Shown piece after piece: positions 50,901-64,000 of a stretch of 64,000 nucleotides of DNA (position 1 is its first letter; every line of letters begins with the position of its first letter). The DNA comes from Motacilla alba alba. Its lineage: Eukaryota; Chordata; Aves; Passeriformes; Motacillidae. Below the pieces are notes generated by a model. That model saw only the letters and a list, made by a program, of their open reading frames with translations. It had not been told where the DNA came from and did no database searches. The stretch spans positions 10,975,850 through 11,039,849 of the forward strand of contig NC_052031.1 in the NCBI RefSeq assembly GCF_015832195.1, in the 5' to 3' direction. Position numbers and translations under genes: made by a program.

Positions 50901-53900
50901 GATTAATTTTAGAAGCTGCTTTATGCCCCTCATTTTTGATTATCAGGCACATAACATATTTGCTCAGAATATTTACTTTTACTTTGTTAAAGTATAGGTC
51001 CAAGTTCATTAACATACTGTGCTTGTTTTATTCTACCCCAAAGAAGAGAAGCGGCCATAAACTCTGCTGAAGAACACCTGATTACACTGGCTCTGTATGC
51101 AGAATGAAAAAAATATATCAGCAAGAATACATCAGTCAGGGTGGACATAAAAGTCTATTTCTACTCATAATAGATAATTTGTCATCCTAAAATATTAAGC
51201 TTTAAACGGCAGATGTGTGTCTTTACTTCTGACATAATTTCCATCTTTGATATAACATCGCGATACATCTTAAAAAGACACAATATGATTGTAGTTCATG
51301 TTTTTTAAAGGTCACTTTTACCACATTTTCAAATCTGTTGATTATTAAGCTTAAACACCAGAGGAATGACTCCTGTAATGGCTTTGTCTGTTCAGTGTCT
51401 ATTTCTCTCTGCTTCCTGAGAGAAATCAAATCATGAGGAATATTGAAGTCCCTGGTCACATATGTGAAAAGTTCATAAGAGACTTCTGTATTTATTTTCC
51501 TAAGAGAAAAGAGATTCATCTCATCTGAATTACTCTGTTTATAAAGTGTTACATCCAAAGCATACAAAAGTCAATTCAAGTGTTCTGAATAACATTAGCA
51601 GACTTAACATCAGGCCCTAAAGTCATTTATGGAAGAACAAAGATGTCCCTGTATGCCTGGATTTTTAGATTGAAAGCCGTTGAACTTGTTCATTGTGAAT
51701 AAGATGATGATTTAAACATTATTTGTTGTACTTTCAATTTCAGATACAAGTCAAAGACATCTTGGATGGCCACTTCATTATTTTCTCCTCACCTCCCTTA
51801 CTGTTACACATTGCAGTCCAAAGACACTGTCAGGTCTATATGCAGCAAACTGGAGGAGTACACACAAGATGTGTGTGTTATTCAGCAGTTTTCTTTATAG
51901 TTTGCAGCACTTTCCCTGAGCTGTTAATGGAGCAGTCTGGGTACTGGCTCAGCCAGATCAAGAGTTGTTTACTTGTCTTCCTCTCTGCTGGATCATCTAC
52001 ATTTTCACAGGATGTGGAAGATGAAAAGTTCTCAAAACTCCGTGATTTAATACACTCACCTTTTAAAAAATGTAACACCTTGCAGGTCTCAGTGATAATC
52101 AGCAATGCAATGTAGAGGTTGTTTAACTAGAATCCCTCCTTCACTAAAAGTCTCACAATATTTTAAAAAATTTGGGAGTTTTTTAATTACCCTAGAGATG
52201 AAAAAAACACCAACAACTTTTTTTTTTCTCTCTCTCCCTACAGATAAGTCTGTCTTCAGACCAATTTCAAGATAGTGTTTTCTTTAGGAAAGACACAGTC
52301 AGCAGACTACCAGCTTGCAGTGTTCAAGCAACAGAAATACATTGTTGGAAACCCTTCGTGCTAGACTTCAGCTGTGCTGGCTATTTAATTACCTGATTTA
52401 GTAACGCAATATTCCCTCTTGGACTTATCTGAAAGCAGCAATATAATATTTTGAGGACAGAATTATAAGCAAACCTACCTTGAAGTAGTAATGATGCCAG
52501 CAGTGCAGTGCACATGATTTACATCACCTTTGAATGTAGTTGAAAGTATTAGGCTGCAAAGACTGAAGAGAGTTTCCAACAGAACAGTTGCAATCTTCAC
52601 TTTGGAGTTTTTGGATCCCACATCCCCAATATTGAATCAGTCTCAATCACCCTGAAAGCACCCTGACTTAACAGCATGTGCAACTCAGATCTACCAGCAG
52701 AAACGGGTTTTCACTGCATAGCCATTGCTGCACTCTAACACTTGGATGATGAAACCCTGGGAACTTCTTCCCTTTCATTCTTGCAGCTTCTAAAGGAGCT
52801 GATCTTCATTTGCTTTTGAAACTCAGAGCCAGCGTAGCTTATTAAACAAGATGACTAGAGTTGCCATCAGACATGCCGAAACTCTGAGATTCCTGGTGTT
52901 GAGAAGAACCAAGTCAGAACTTCACCTGATCGTATTCAATGTGACAGGACTGAGATATCTCATAGGAACAGAGCAATTATACTAAATATGAAACACAGAT
53001 ATAAGGCCTCCTGAAGAGGGAGTCATACACATATAGGTTTTGGCTCTTTGCTCAGCAAACTTGCCATAATCTACAGGATTTTTGTGTTTTGTGTAGGACA
53101 GTGATAACCCTTAATTTCTGATTTTTTTTTTTTTGTCTTTGGATGCTGGATGCCCCCTGTGTGGTGGGTACATATACCACCTATGTGGAGGATATGGGAT
53201 ACACTGACATTGATTTCTGAGAACAAGACAATCTTTCTGATTTTTACTGTGGGCTGATGCATTGCCCCAGTAACTGTTTTCATTCTCCTTCAGTTTTTCA
53301 CTCATAGGAAGGGAAGAACTATTTCTTTCTTCTAATAAAGTCCTTTGAATTAATATTTATATGAATAAATTCTGTAGCATGAATAAACTCTCCAACACTG
53401 CACTACCAATAATTTCTGTTACATAATTATTACAGAATATTGATTTATGAAGAACTTAACAGTTAATAGGATTCATATGAATCTTGATTAAATGTCTGCA
53501 TTAAAGTAAAACACTTCACAATGGCGTTAAAATACACACTGCAAAAGGTAGCTGAAAATTTTCAATGCAATGAGGACAATCCTTCCTCTTAGAGCCAAGC
53601 ACACACGAATATCAAACACTTCAAACAGTTGTAGACATCAAAAATGTCTATTGCTTGGAAAAAAGGAAATAGAAAAGTAAATGGAATGCATCAGGGCTGA
53701 AATTAATAATTTCTGAGATTAGGCTTCTGTTTGGAGTGTCATGTGCAGCCATTATACTCTTAAGCAGACCTGACCAACATGCTCAGAGGAGGGAAAAAAA
53801 CCCAAAAACCCCAAAACACCAGAAAAAGTAAGAAAACTCACTGGAATTTGGAATATAATTTATAATCTTTGTGCTAACACAAAAATATCATTGCTGTTAA

Positions 53901-56589
53901 AGTAATCTTCTTAAAAAGGTTCATGGGTTAAAAATTTCATTAGAAATTAATACCTTTAGCTTGAATCAAGGCACTTCAAAAGATAAATTTTCATCTGTTA
54001 AAATTTAAATTATCATTATTTCATGGAAAAGAGGATTTTAATTAAAAAGACACTGAACTGCCTTCATTGGGACAATACTGTAGTTTTTCTTCTTTTTATT
54101 GTTTGCTTGGTTTTGCCATTTTTTAGAAACAAATAATAGCTCTGAAAGCCCAAAATTTGTCAATCACATTATCAGGTGATTTTATTAACTGAAGAAATGA
54201 AGGGAATAGGGGCCCGGAAAAAATATTATTAGCTTTGCTGACATAAGGAAAACAACATTAAATACCTGGGGTATTTAAGAAAAAAGCCTACATGGGTAGA
54301 TATACTTATTTCCTTTCCAAATTCCAACTGATATGCCTGAAGAAAGCTCAAATGACCCTGCCCTCCCATTTTAACTGCATATTGGCTCAGCCTCATTGCT
54401 AATCAGAGGTCATTTCTGTGAAACACAGGATTGTGGAACAGAATTACTACTCCAGCTCTCAGGGCCTAACCCTTGCTCTAGAAGGGTGACATCATTGCCA
54501 AGCACCAGTAAACTGAAATAAGACTGAGCTGATTTCCTGTTACTTTGTGTACCTCCCTGAAAGATGCACTTTACAGTCCAAGTTCACTGCCTTGCAGGAA
54601 GAGGATGATTATTTTTAGCAACATCCTTGAATGTTTCGACCAGTGTGCAGATATAGAAGCAAACGGGACAATTGCTAAATCTCATTGCTCTGGCTTTTTT
54701 TGTTACTGAAGAACAAAGTTAAATAGAATACAATGGTGGATTTATTTAGCGGAATCAAGCATCAACAATTACAAAAAATATAATCATCTTATGTTCTTTA
54801 TATTACCTTTTTATTAGGAAAAAAAAAGGAAGAAAACAAATTGAGGTCACAACTTATTTTTCCAAACAGTATGAAAACATTATGAAGAGTTATGAAAACA
54901 GTTATGAAAACATTAAAAAATTCAGACCATGTAATCAAATCCTGTGGTAAGATGCATACCAGCTTCAGAAGATTTTACTTCAGAAACCTCCAGCAACAAA
55001 TCTGCCCTTTTCCTTCTCTTCCCACACCTACAGCAACTGTTCTGCCATGGTATCTGCCGTAAGATTCCTGAAAGGAATTCCATTCTATTTCCCCAGAGTT
55101 TTCTTCACCCATCAGTTCAGAACCAGTGTTTCTTGAATTGAGACAAAGACAGAAGTTGCAGATTCTCAGATTTGCCATTTGGCAGCTCAGAATTCACATC
55201 TCTGCAGCAGCTTTCCTCTGCTTTGGGAAATGTAAAATGTGCCATGTGCTATAACTGCATGGTCTCAGTACCTCTTGAGGCCTTTGAAGGGCTTAAACAC
55301 ACCATCCTCACCTTCCTGTGCCAGTCACAAACAGCTCACCCCAGCCCCATTATGGTATGGCAAGGAGCAGGAGCCCTGCATCCCCTTGGGTTGTGTTTGT
55401 GTGGGCAGGAGGATGTGCCAATAGCAGATACATGGTATGGGATGAAAGCAAGCAGCTGTGGGAGAGGGATACCACAAAACACGAGTCACCCAGTATGGAA
55501 CACCTGATTACTATCCCGCTGGAATTTTCCCTGCCTCCACACTCCACCTTCTTCCCACTAGACCACTCCAAGCTTCTAAGACTGCTTATCCTCTAGCAGG
55601 ACAGGCCAGCCATAGTATGGATCACAAATATTGATGTCCCCAGAAGAAGGGATATTGGTAGATTTTACTGCAGAGCCCATGCCAGGTATTTTGCTGCCAC
55701 CAGGAACAGAAACAGGTCGCATAGTCTCAGATGTGGCTGAGAAGAGCAACTCCCAGCAGAAGGGCATGTTTGCTCAAAGGATGATGTGGCTACTGTGATT
55801 AATGACAGAGGGAATTCTTACACCAGTGCAAAAGCATCAATCCAATCCCTTCCAAGCAGGAAACAAGGAAAAAACAGGAATGGACCAGTAGTATCAAATC
55901 CTTCCCACAACAGACCAGCCCACCGCTCCAAACTCAACTGCTTTTCCCATGGGAAAACCCATTCCAGGTTCCCATCTCTAGACTATTATGAAAACAGGGA
56001 GATCATTCAGACTGCACATAGGGCACTACCATCCTCTCCCTCTCCACACTGAAGGATGTTTAGCAGTAGTTCATAAATAATTTCAGTAAAGACTCTTCTC
56101 CAATAAGCTTTTTTTTTTTTTTGGTATTTTCATCAAACCGAATAGTCTTACTAAAACTTTTGAGATCCCAGTAAGCTAAGCACAAATACTGGCAACAATG
56201 CCTGTCTTCAGACTAAAAAAGTTCCTCACCACAAAAAGATCTGAGACTTTAGCCTCACCTATCCCCAGGCTTGCCCATACAATTCAGTGTGGGTCATCTA
56301 GCAGCAGGCTGATTGTCAAAATGTTTCAAAAAAAGAGAAGAGGGAGCAATGAAAAAACAGACTGGTGTGATGGGCTGCACTTGAAGGAAGGTCATGGACA
56401 CCAAGAAAAGTGCAGTTCCTTGGTCATGTTTTCTAATCTGAGTCTCCTGCCCCAGAAGACCCCATGGCAGGACACTTTTCTGGCTCTCCAGGTGTAGCAG
56501 GTGTCCAGGCAGAGGTCAAGTAGGCTGCCATTAACTGACAACCTCATCCCAGTCTCCTGCCCCCACAGGCTGGCTGGATCCTTATATTG
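47973..56589. other. non-coding stretch
   Basis: About 8.6 kb without a supported gene or recognised transposon. Simple-sequence patches include GTTATGAAAACA-like repeats at 54869-54915, a T run at 53121-53133 and a T14 run at 56109-56122. Frames up to 130 codons (51723-52115) carry no recognisable domain. Confidence 0.4.
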
Positions 56590-56621
56590 AAAAACAAACA
56601 AACAAACAAACAAAAAAAAAA
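56590..56621. repeat. (AAAC)n microsatellite with A run
   Basis: About six AAAC units followed by an A10 run, then further A/C-rich text to about 56640. Simple repeat with no adjacent retroposon body recognised. Confidence 0.85.
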
Positions 56622-56732
56622 CCCCAAAAAACCAAAAACTTAAAAAAAGTTTGTTTCAGTGTTTTGATGGGAGCCTTTTCTGCTCCTACACCTCTCACAA
56701 ATTTTAAGCTTTTCAACAAGAAGGCAGCCCAA

Positions 56733-56768
56733 ATACAGAAATCCAGGCTGATACAGAAATCCAGGTTG
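56733..56768. repeat. two-copy 18-bp tandem duplication
   Basis: ATACAGAAATCCAGGCTG is followed at once by a copy differing at one base (ATACAGAAATCCAGGTTG). The 18-bp period keeps the reading frame, but the surrounding 63-codon frame shows no other sign of being coding. Confidence 0.8.
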
Positions 56769-59700
56769 CTAAACAGGAGATTTATAAAGGAGGAATTCTT
56801 TATCTCCACAGATAAAAGGCTGCAAGCAGTAAGGAGAAATACTCAGAACTTGTAGAGCAAAAGAGCAGCCTTCCAGCAGGCTAAGAGGTTTCACAAAGCT
56901 TTCATAGCTCTGTAGAACAAGGATGACCTTTACTGTCAATAACAGCAACATACTGGTTATGCTTTGTATTATACGAGTGTCCTTATTAAGTGCCCTTATG
57001 GTTATGGGACATTTTGTGCATGCTGCAAACTTTCACTGTGGAGAAAAGATCAGTGCTCTAGGCAGGGAAACAAGCAATACAGATGAGCACAATGTATGGT
57101 TAGACAAGAAGGGGGACAGGGAGTTTGGAGAATGGCAGACTTGGACAAGGCTGAGCCTGCTGAACACTTCACTGGGATGGTAAGGCACAGCTCACAGCTC
57201 TGCACAGTGGCTTCAAGCACCTTACACTGCTTGTAGAAAGGCTGTCCCACACCATCCTTCTCCTTAGTGACATGACAGAAGACACCCTGCATGTCAACAG
57301 CAAAGAGTTAGGAGATTCTCAAAGCAAGTGCATGAGCCTCTAGGTCTGTTGGTAGGGCTGAATGCTAATGAATACCAGGGAGAAGAAGTTTTTCCTTGAG
57401 GAGAAGAAATGGACCTTAGTGGAAAAAGGCTAAAGGGTAAAAGGCAATTTGTGATGCAAGCAGTTGTCTCTGGTGTTGTTGCAGAGACTCAGAGATCCCA
57501 AATCACCTTCCACAACAGCTCACAGGGCCTGTAAAAAAAATAAAAATTACTACCACTACTACTTAATACGATCATAATTTTATTATGAACACTGCATACA
57601 GGCATGTGTACTCCTTTCCAGTTGAGAGATCACTAATAACACACCAGTACTGATTAACCTTGGGTATACAACTGTTAGAGACCAAACTGTACTAAAAGTG
57701 AGATATGACATCACAAGCTTAACCAGCAGATGGTCATCTTACTTTGAACTGATTCCTCACTGACCAGTGCAAGTGAAGGATTCCCAAGATCCAGAGAGCA
57801 GTGGCAAGGCTCTCTTCCAGAGGCATGAGCTCCCAGGAGATTGTGCCTTCAGCGGAAATAAAAGCACTGGGCACAGGTTGCTGCTTGTTTCTGTACCAGT
57901 GACACACAAAGGTTGAGCTGTGCACAGTCTCCCTCAAGTGAGTAACAAGATGTGTGTGCCTACACTAAGTTTAGTTTTCACCAGGAATGTGCATCCAAAG
58001 GAAATGAATCCTCATTGCTTCCCAGAGTTAATAGGTTCTGCAAATCTGGTTCTGTACCAGGAGTGCACCTAGAGCTCCTAAGGGGCACATGGTCCAAAAG
58101 AGCAGCGGATTCAGAGTAACATCTGGTGAAACAGAAACCTTAGGCATTGCACCCTTAGCAACAGGGATTTCACTCGAATAAATCTGCCTCTTGCAGTCGG
58201 GGCTGCTTGCTATCAGGTATAGCCAAGGTGAGTGTGAGACAAGTGATCCACCAGCACAGGTGGACAAGAGACACACTCCAAAAAAAGCCAGAGTTGGTGC
58301 TGCAGCTGAACCACTGCACAGCCCAGCCAAGCCACTGCAGAGCACAAGCAAGAAGAGCATGGTAACAAGCCAGTCTGCATGTACTTGGAAGAAGGACTTA
58401 AATGCCCTCCCTGATGATCCCTACAAAAGTTAGCAGAGACAAAATTCTCCACAGATTCTTTCTATTTGAAAGGCGTGATACAAGTGTTCTGTTTTCCTCT
58501 AATGGATATAAAAAGCATGTTATGCTGGAACAGGTCTGGCAATTTCAGTTTCAGATACCAGCTGGTTTTAGTACCAGCTTTTATGAATCCTTGAAAAGAT
58601 GTTCAATTTTGCTTTAACAGGATTGCTGATAGATCATACTGTAAAGCATTAGTACATAGCATTTACTACCTTGAATCTGGGTTTGAGAACACTACATCTG
58701 AAGAGAAGCTATGAAATCTATTTTCTATGGAGAAGATAATAGCACTCTGAAGTCAGCTATTTTTAATCAGAGAGAAAACATGATAAAACCAACTAATTTA
58801 AGATAAGTTTCATATAAACATGTTTTCTAAAAGGAGATAAGCACACATTTTCCAAGAAAAAGGTTATAGATCTAGTTTCTAAAGTAATATTTCACCCTGT
58901 CTCTTTGGAAAGTTTAGACTGTTTTTCTAACCTATGCCTTTAAAGAAAAGCTGAGTACCTTTCCAGGACATGAGAGTAATTAAATACTAAATAAATGATC
59001 TGAACTACATCACTGCAGCTCAGAGAACCAGATCTCAGAAATGGCTGAGGGACAATAGTGCAGTTTTAGAGATATCTAAAGAGTAAGGCTGAATATGATT
59101 ATCTCATACTCACTTGGTCTGCCACAGACTTCACATGCAACTTCAAGTAAGAAATGTATTATAATAAGTGAGGTATGCCAGGAAATGGTCTTTCAGAGAT
59201 TCTACAGAAGTCATTTTTGCCTTCTGTTTTCAGTAACAGAGTAATACTTCATGACATTTCCAACTGTGGAAATTTAAGTTCGCTCTTAAAGAAAATATCT
59301 TTAACATATCATAGCACATTACAGCATGAAAAGGGACTGTTTTACAGGTAGAAGAAGCCTTCTCACCTACACTGGACATGATATTGTTTATATAATGATT
59401 CATAATAAATAAACCTAACTGAACTCCAAATAAAATAGGGATTTTAAAATATACAGAAGCATCCTGTTGCTAGCATTACATTATGTTATCTTTTATGACA
59501 GCATTTGAATTTTATTGCACCAGACTAAACAGAAACCATCTTAAATGCTCACTGGATACTAAAAAGTTCTGCTACCAAACCATTACACATCAGAAAACAT
59601 CTATTATAAGTCCTGCCATGTTAAAGGTAGATGCTCACTTGACTTACTGGCCAGCATGGGGTTTGTGGTCATCACAGGTTAAGTCAGCACTAGATTAGCT

Positions 59701-61235
59701 GGTCATCCTCTAACCTTAGTGGAAGCAGAATTGAGCCGTGTGGGACAGACAACGCTGAACACAAAACTCCCATTATGTTGCCAGCAAAGCAATGGGCAGC
59801 ACTGTCAGGTACGTTTTAGCATTGTTTTCTAGTTACAGTACCTTTTGCTTGGGTCTTGAGAGAAATTCCCAATGCCTGATGCTGGTTTTGAGGGATGAAA
59901 TGTGATATGTTTTGATGTTCGTGAGTTTTTTTCCAAAAGAGGATTTGTATCCCTCTCCAGAGCAGGCTAACTTCTCAAGCTTATTTACTGCAGTGAAATC
60001 CTGTCTGACTGGTAAATCATGGTGTCCCCTGCATATGCTGCAGACTCCTTTGGCTGGGATTCACTCTGTGGAATCACTTCTTACATCTCCTGAATAACTG
60101 TGGGGAATTGAATACTACCCATGTCTTATTAAATGCTATTCCAGACAATTCACCTCAAATGATCATTTATGGGAACAAAGCAAAAAGACGTTTGCATTTG
60201 TGGTCAGAGCAGGTATTTGTGTAGGAAATGAGGCAGCTTCCAACTGGCAACTTCCAATTCAGGATAAGTTTGTTCACTTTAAATGGGAAAGATCTAGAAA
60301 GTTTGGTTTTGGTAGTCCTCTAACTCGTATCAGACCATCACTGCTTCATCCCTGATTTAGCATGGTTTCACACCTGGCACTCCACTGCCTTGGGTCAGAC
60401 TGACCAGCTGTGTCTCCCACAATAAAACAGCAGCCAGCCAGGAGTTTTTGTTCCATCAGCAGTGTAAGAGTGACTGAAAACAACACTTTTAAAAGCACCA
60501 AACCCAATAAAGCCAAACAATTATAGTTTATAGCAGGGCACAAAGCATTTAAGAACACAACACAGCAAGTGCTAAGAAACAGGTGCCAAAACCTTCTTTG
60601 ATCATACACAAGACATGTAGCTCAGGAGTTGCATGTAGCACAGTCAGAGGCTGTGTATATGGCCATGTAATCATCATATGGAAGCTGTTACAGAAGAGAA
60701 AACACGTAAGGATTCCATATTGCTTTAAATGGGCTTATTCTTTATCTTTCCACAGTGTGCAGATCTGACAGCCTCTTTCCCTCTGCTTCCTCTCCAAAAA
60801 ACTAAATATGGCATTCACAAGACAGATGTTAAAATCCTATTTTGCAGCTATAACACATCCCACAGCCACTGGCATCCTCAGCTGCTTCCTCTTCCCCAAG
60901 ATCCACTCACTGCATTTCCTGTTACCTCCCTCTCCTAATAAAAATCCCCCTAAATCAATTCATCACTTGACAAGTGCATTTATTGTAGTTGTAGATAAAT
61001 AACAAGAGAGGGGACAAAAAAGCCCTGTAAATAAAAAGGTACACTGGTCAAAGCTTCATGGCACTACTTAGCCTTTATCAAAGTGTGGCTCGTAAGCTAA
61101 CAGCCCAAGTTAAACTACAGAGAGATTTCAGGCAGCCTGAACTAAAAAGTAATTTTCAAAAGCACACAAAGCTTCAAGTGCAGTACCAGAAGAGAAAAAG
61201 AAAACATGCATGACATTTCTAAACTGCAGAGGAAA
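56769..61235. other. non-coding stretch
   Basis: No supported gene and no recognised transposon. Frames up to 110 codons (58028-58360, minus) overlap others on the opposite strand and have no recognised domain. Confidence 0.4.
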
Positions 61236-61260
61236 CAATTATTGTGGTCCATAATAATTG
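61236..61260. repeat. AT-rich short hairpin
   Basis: CAATTATT (61236-61243) pairs perfectly with AATAATTG (61253-61260) around a 9-base loop that allows two further weak pairs. Such AT-rich palindromes arise readily by chance. Confidence 0.5.
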
Positions 61261-61805
61261 ATGTATCAGCAAGACTATAAGTACTCGTGGGGTTTTTTTA
61301 ACAGTATATTTAGCACAGCTGCAGTACTATAGAACATAGAAAGGAGTACAACAACAGAAAAAAAAATTAAAAAAGGGAAACCATGGAAGGAAAAAAGACC
61401 TCTAAATTAGACCCATTAAATATTTAAACCTATAGCAAGACAATGGGAAAGCTTAGTATAGTTATTTGAGGCATTTTCCATATACTGTGTAAGATTGTAG
61501 CTCTAGAAGAGAGATAGTGATGAGGGAAAACTTTCTAACAAAGACAGTACGAATTTTTTTAAAGCACTACAAACTACCAAGGTCACAAAACTACCCACCT
61601 GCCTCTTGAGCTGAAGAGCCTCCAGGGAGCAGCAGGCAGCTCAGGTCTAAAGCAAAGATCCATTGAACAAAGCTATTGAAATATCCCATAGAACTACTGA
61701 GTTCTGTCACTTAGCTCTAGCTCTTCCATTATCCACACTCTTTGCCATCAGAAGCAAACTCATCCTGGTGACAAAATACATTCTGATGACGCTGCTTCAT
61801 GATTA

Positions 61806-61853
61806 TCATTATCGTGATTATCTGTGATACTCATTATTCGTGATTATCTGTGG
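61806..61853. repeat. two-copy ~25-bp tandem duplication
   Basis: TCATTATCGTGATTATCTGTG at 61806 is repeated at 61831 with one extra T. The copies are nearly identical, indicating recent slippage or strong preservation. Confidence 0.8.
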
Positions 61854-62069
61854 CCTGACCTCCAGGTTGTTTGACAGCAATAAAAAACCAAGTCAGATAT
61901 TAAAGATTAATCAATATAGGAGGATGAATGATTGCACCTTCTCACCATACTTCTCATGGCATTTCTCTTTCAAAGAATTCAGCCCCACTGGGCACCTAAC
62001 AAAGAATACAAGTGAAGAGGTGTGCTCATAGAACTGCTAACAGAGTATTTTATTTTGGTATAATGAAAT
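61854..62069. other. non-coding stretch
   Basis: Nothing recognised. A 63-codon frame at 61840-62031 overlaps the tandem duplication and is not supported as a gene. Confidence 0.4.
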
Positions 62070-62121
62070 ATAAACAACACTTTGCTGTAACAACACTTTG
62101 CTATAAACAACACTTTGCTGT
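62070..62121. repeat. three-copy 16-17-bp tandem repeat
   Basis: The core AACAACACTTTGCT occurs at 62073, 62089 and 62106 without a mismatch in the core; the linkers differ (GT, ATA). This is a small minisatellite in non-coding DNA. Confidence 0.85.
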
Positions 62122-63011
62122 GCTTAAAGCACAGAAGCCTGTGTAGACACATTAACTCCACAATTTTGCCTTCCAGAACAAAGCTTGTAAAAAAGATCTG
62201 CCTTAGAAGTCCGGCTTATACCTCCTGGGCCATTGGAAAATTGACTTCCTGAGTCTCTTTTTGAACACAGCAAAGATTAATGGCTCTAAAGCAGAATAGA
62301 GGTGGCAATGAGGCGAAGAAATGCTTTTATAGCAGCCTTTAGTTAGAGCCAATTCAGGCAAGGGACAAACACCTTGCAAGGAAGCTGCATGCCTTCATTC
62401 AGCAATTTAAAAGTGTTCCATTATCCAGTTAAACTCCTGCAGTCCTATTTCATCATTCTGCCTTTCCTCAGTGTGCCACCTGAATTCTTCTGGAATGAAC
62501 ATAGTACTCTGATTTTGTCTGTCTTTCCCTGGTCTAATGGCATCATGAGTTAATGAAGCCATCAATTAACTATTCTTGTCTCACCAGAAATAGGACATAG
62601 GCAAAAAGGGGCTTTAGCACTTTATCACTTTTCTTTTTAATCAGATTTTTTTAAAGGGTATTAAATTGTTTAGTAATCTACAAGCATCTCAAGTAATGTC
62701 TAATCTTTAGGAATGGAAAATTTTGAAGCTTGTTGAGATGATTCAAACTGGTATTTTTTAGTAAGACACTCAATTCATATTCCATCCCCATCCACCCTAC
62801 CAAAAGGAAATTAAAAAAAAAAAAAAAACAGCTTTCCACTTTTAAACCCCTTTCATTTATAAATAACTTCACAATTCAAGATACGCAAGGAGAAATGGAA
62901 ACTGATTCAAGAAAAAACAGAATGAATGGACTAAAAACCACATTGTACAGAAGTCTCCTCAGGCCAAATCCATCCAGCTCAGAAGAGAAATAGCTGAAGG
63001 ATGACCAAGGC
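62122..63011. other. non-coding stretch with A16 run
   Basis: No supported gene. An A16 run lies at 62813-62828 in an AT-rich patch. No transposon was recognised. Confidence 0.4.
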
Positions 63012-63065
63012 AGCTGGTAGCTCAAAAGATTATTAAGTGAGCTGGTAGCTCAAAATATTATTAAT
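63012..63065. repeat. two-copy 28-bp tandem duplication
   Basis: AGCTGGTAGCTCAAAA followed by GATTATTAAGTG is repeated at 63040, with small differences in the second half (ATATTATTAATC). It is one of three such duplications within 1.3 kb. Confidence 0.8.
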
Positions 63066-64000
63066 CCCAAATTGAATTCGACATTGTGAACTATTACAAA
63101 GATGTTATCGGGGGGAAGTCTGTAAGGATGATTTTGTTATCATCCAAAGCTGAAGAGGAGGGACAGCAATATTCTCATACACTAGAGCACCACTGGCTCA
63201 GGCCCCACCTCAGGATAATGACAGAGTTCAGCTTCAGCTCAGAGCAAGGAGCTGAGTAAGGGTCTCACTCTGAGACCTCCTATTGAACTTTTTACTTAGT
63301 AAAAGATACAGGTATTTGTTGCAAAGGAATGAATGACTAGTATTGGTAAGTGTGACCTAGATTGTAGTCCTTGCAGGAGGTCAGTATCATATAAATGAAA
63401 TCAAATCAACAGGACAAGGTAAAAAAAATGAAAATCAGAGTATTTACTTACTACATCACGAAGATTTTATCAGATTTCAGCAGGCCAAATGTATTTCAAA
63501 AATCAGACTGAGTTTGAGCCTTAGCATCCTAACTGCCAGCTGAATGTCCTTGCAACTGGACTAGAGAAAATACTATGAGTGTCATCATACCCTCACTTTT
63601 GTAGAAAGTATGGCAATGAGAAATGCTACCTGGCATAAATCTATTTCAAAAATTGAGTTTCTGAAATGCTGGGAAAACATGATGTGTTATTGGAAGAATG
63701 CAAGTCTCAGTTACCTAATAAGCAATTTTAATTTTGCTAAGTTTTTCCTTAGTGATCATGAATTCCTTACTTTTCAGAAGTACAAGTTTTTTGTTTTAAA
63801 TAATGTGAACTACACTGCATTTTGTAAAGGCTCAGAAAACACATTACTCCATGCCAGCTGACAGGCAATCACTTGAAAAACTCTTTTAACTCACTTGAAA
63901 AGCTGAACATTAAAGTGAAGCAAATTATTCATTTCTTGCAAGACTGCTCATTGCCTTCTGCAGTCCATTTAAGGTGATGGAACAGGTAGCTCCTTCCAAA
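63066..64000. other. non-coding stretch to end of window
   Basis: No supported gene. The 83-codon frame at 63610-63861 is AT-rich with no recognised domain. Confidence 0.4.

Noticed and set aside
53145..53205. Small imperfect palindrome around GGTGGGTACATATACCACC
   Set aside because: The stem needs a bulge and is only about 7 pairs, common by chance.

Overview
This window looks like a vertebrate, almost certainly avian and probably passerine, nuclear sequence from a gene-poor region: intergenic, or inside a very long intron. The evidence is AT-rich and CpG-poor DNA with no compact genes or operons, several CR1 LINE fragments of the 5'-truncated kind typical of birds, and a solo LTR whose sequence I recognise as a type common in songbird genomes. 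I see no complete protein-coding gene and no rRNA, tRNA, CRISPR array or bacterial-type regulatory site.

Layout. The first 1.1 kb holds the only stretch that reads like real protein (frame at 603-1052). It is interrupted by two in-frame stops and has splice-like signals at its edges, so it may be a decayed gene fragment or a true exon; I cannot name the protein. A 246-bp purine pentanucleotide array sits at 5905-6150, a CR1 fragment at 10421-10875, and a 155-bp GAAA array at 20170-20324. Between 23.1 and 25.5 kb lie two very old retroposon fossils (23155-23258 and 25424-25472) on either side of a tentative LTR-like unit (24265-24792). The best-defined insertion is a 418-bp solo LTR at 30501-30918 with a perfect 6-bp target duplication. 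Further CR1 pieces lie at 34841-34976, 36290-36347 and 43075-43734; the last still encodes a recognisable end of the CR1 ORF2 protein. The last 8 kb holds a string of short, recent-looking tandem duplications (56733, 61806, 62070, 63012).

There is no set of genes working together here. The signal is mostly the history of insertions and small repeat expansions, plus a few clean inverted repeats (5628, 22502, 40818, 61236). I looked for an undescribed gene system and did not find one that the sequence supports. The best leads are the unidentified coding-like frame near 0.6-1.05 kb, the old retroposon remnants that could have been kept for regulatory reasons, and the perfect 13-bp hairpin at 40818-40848.
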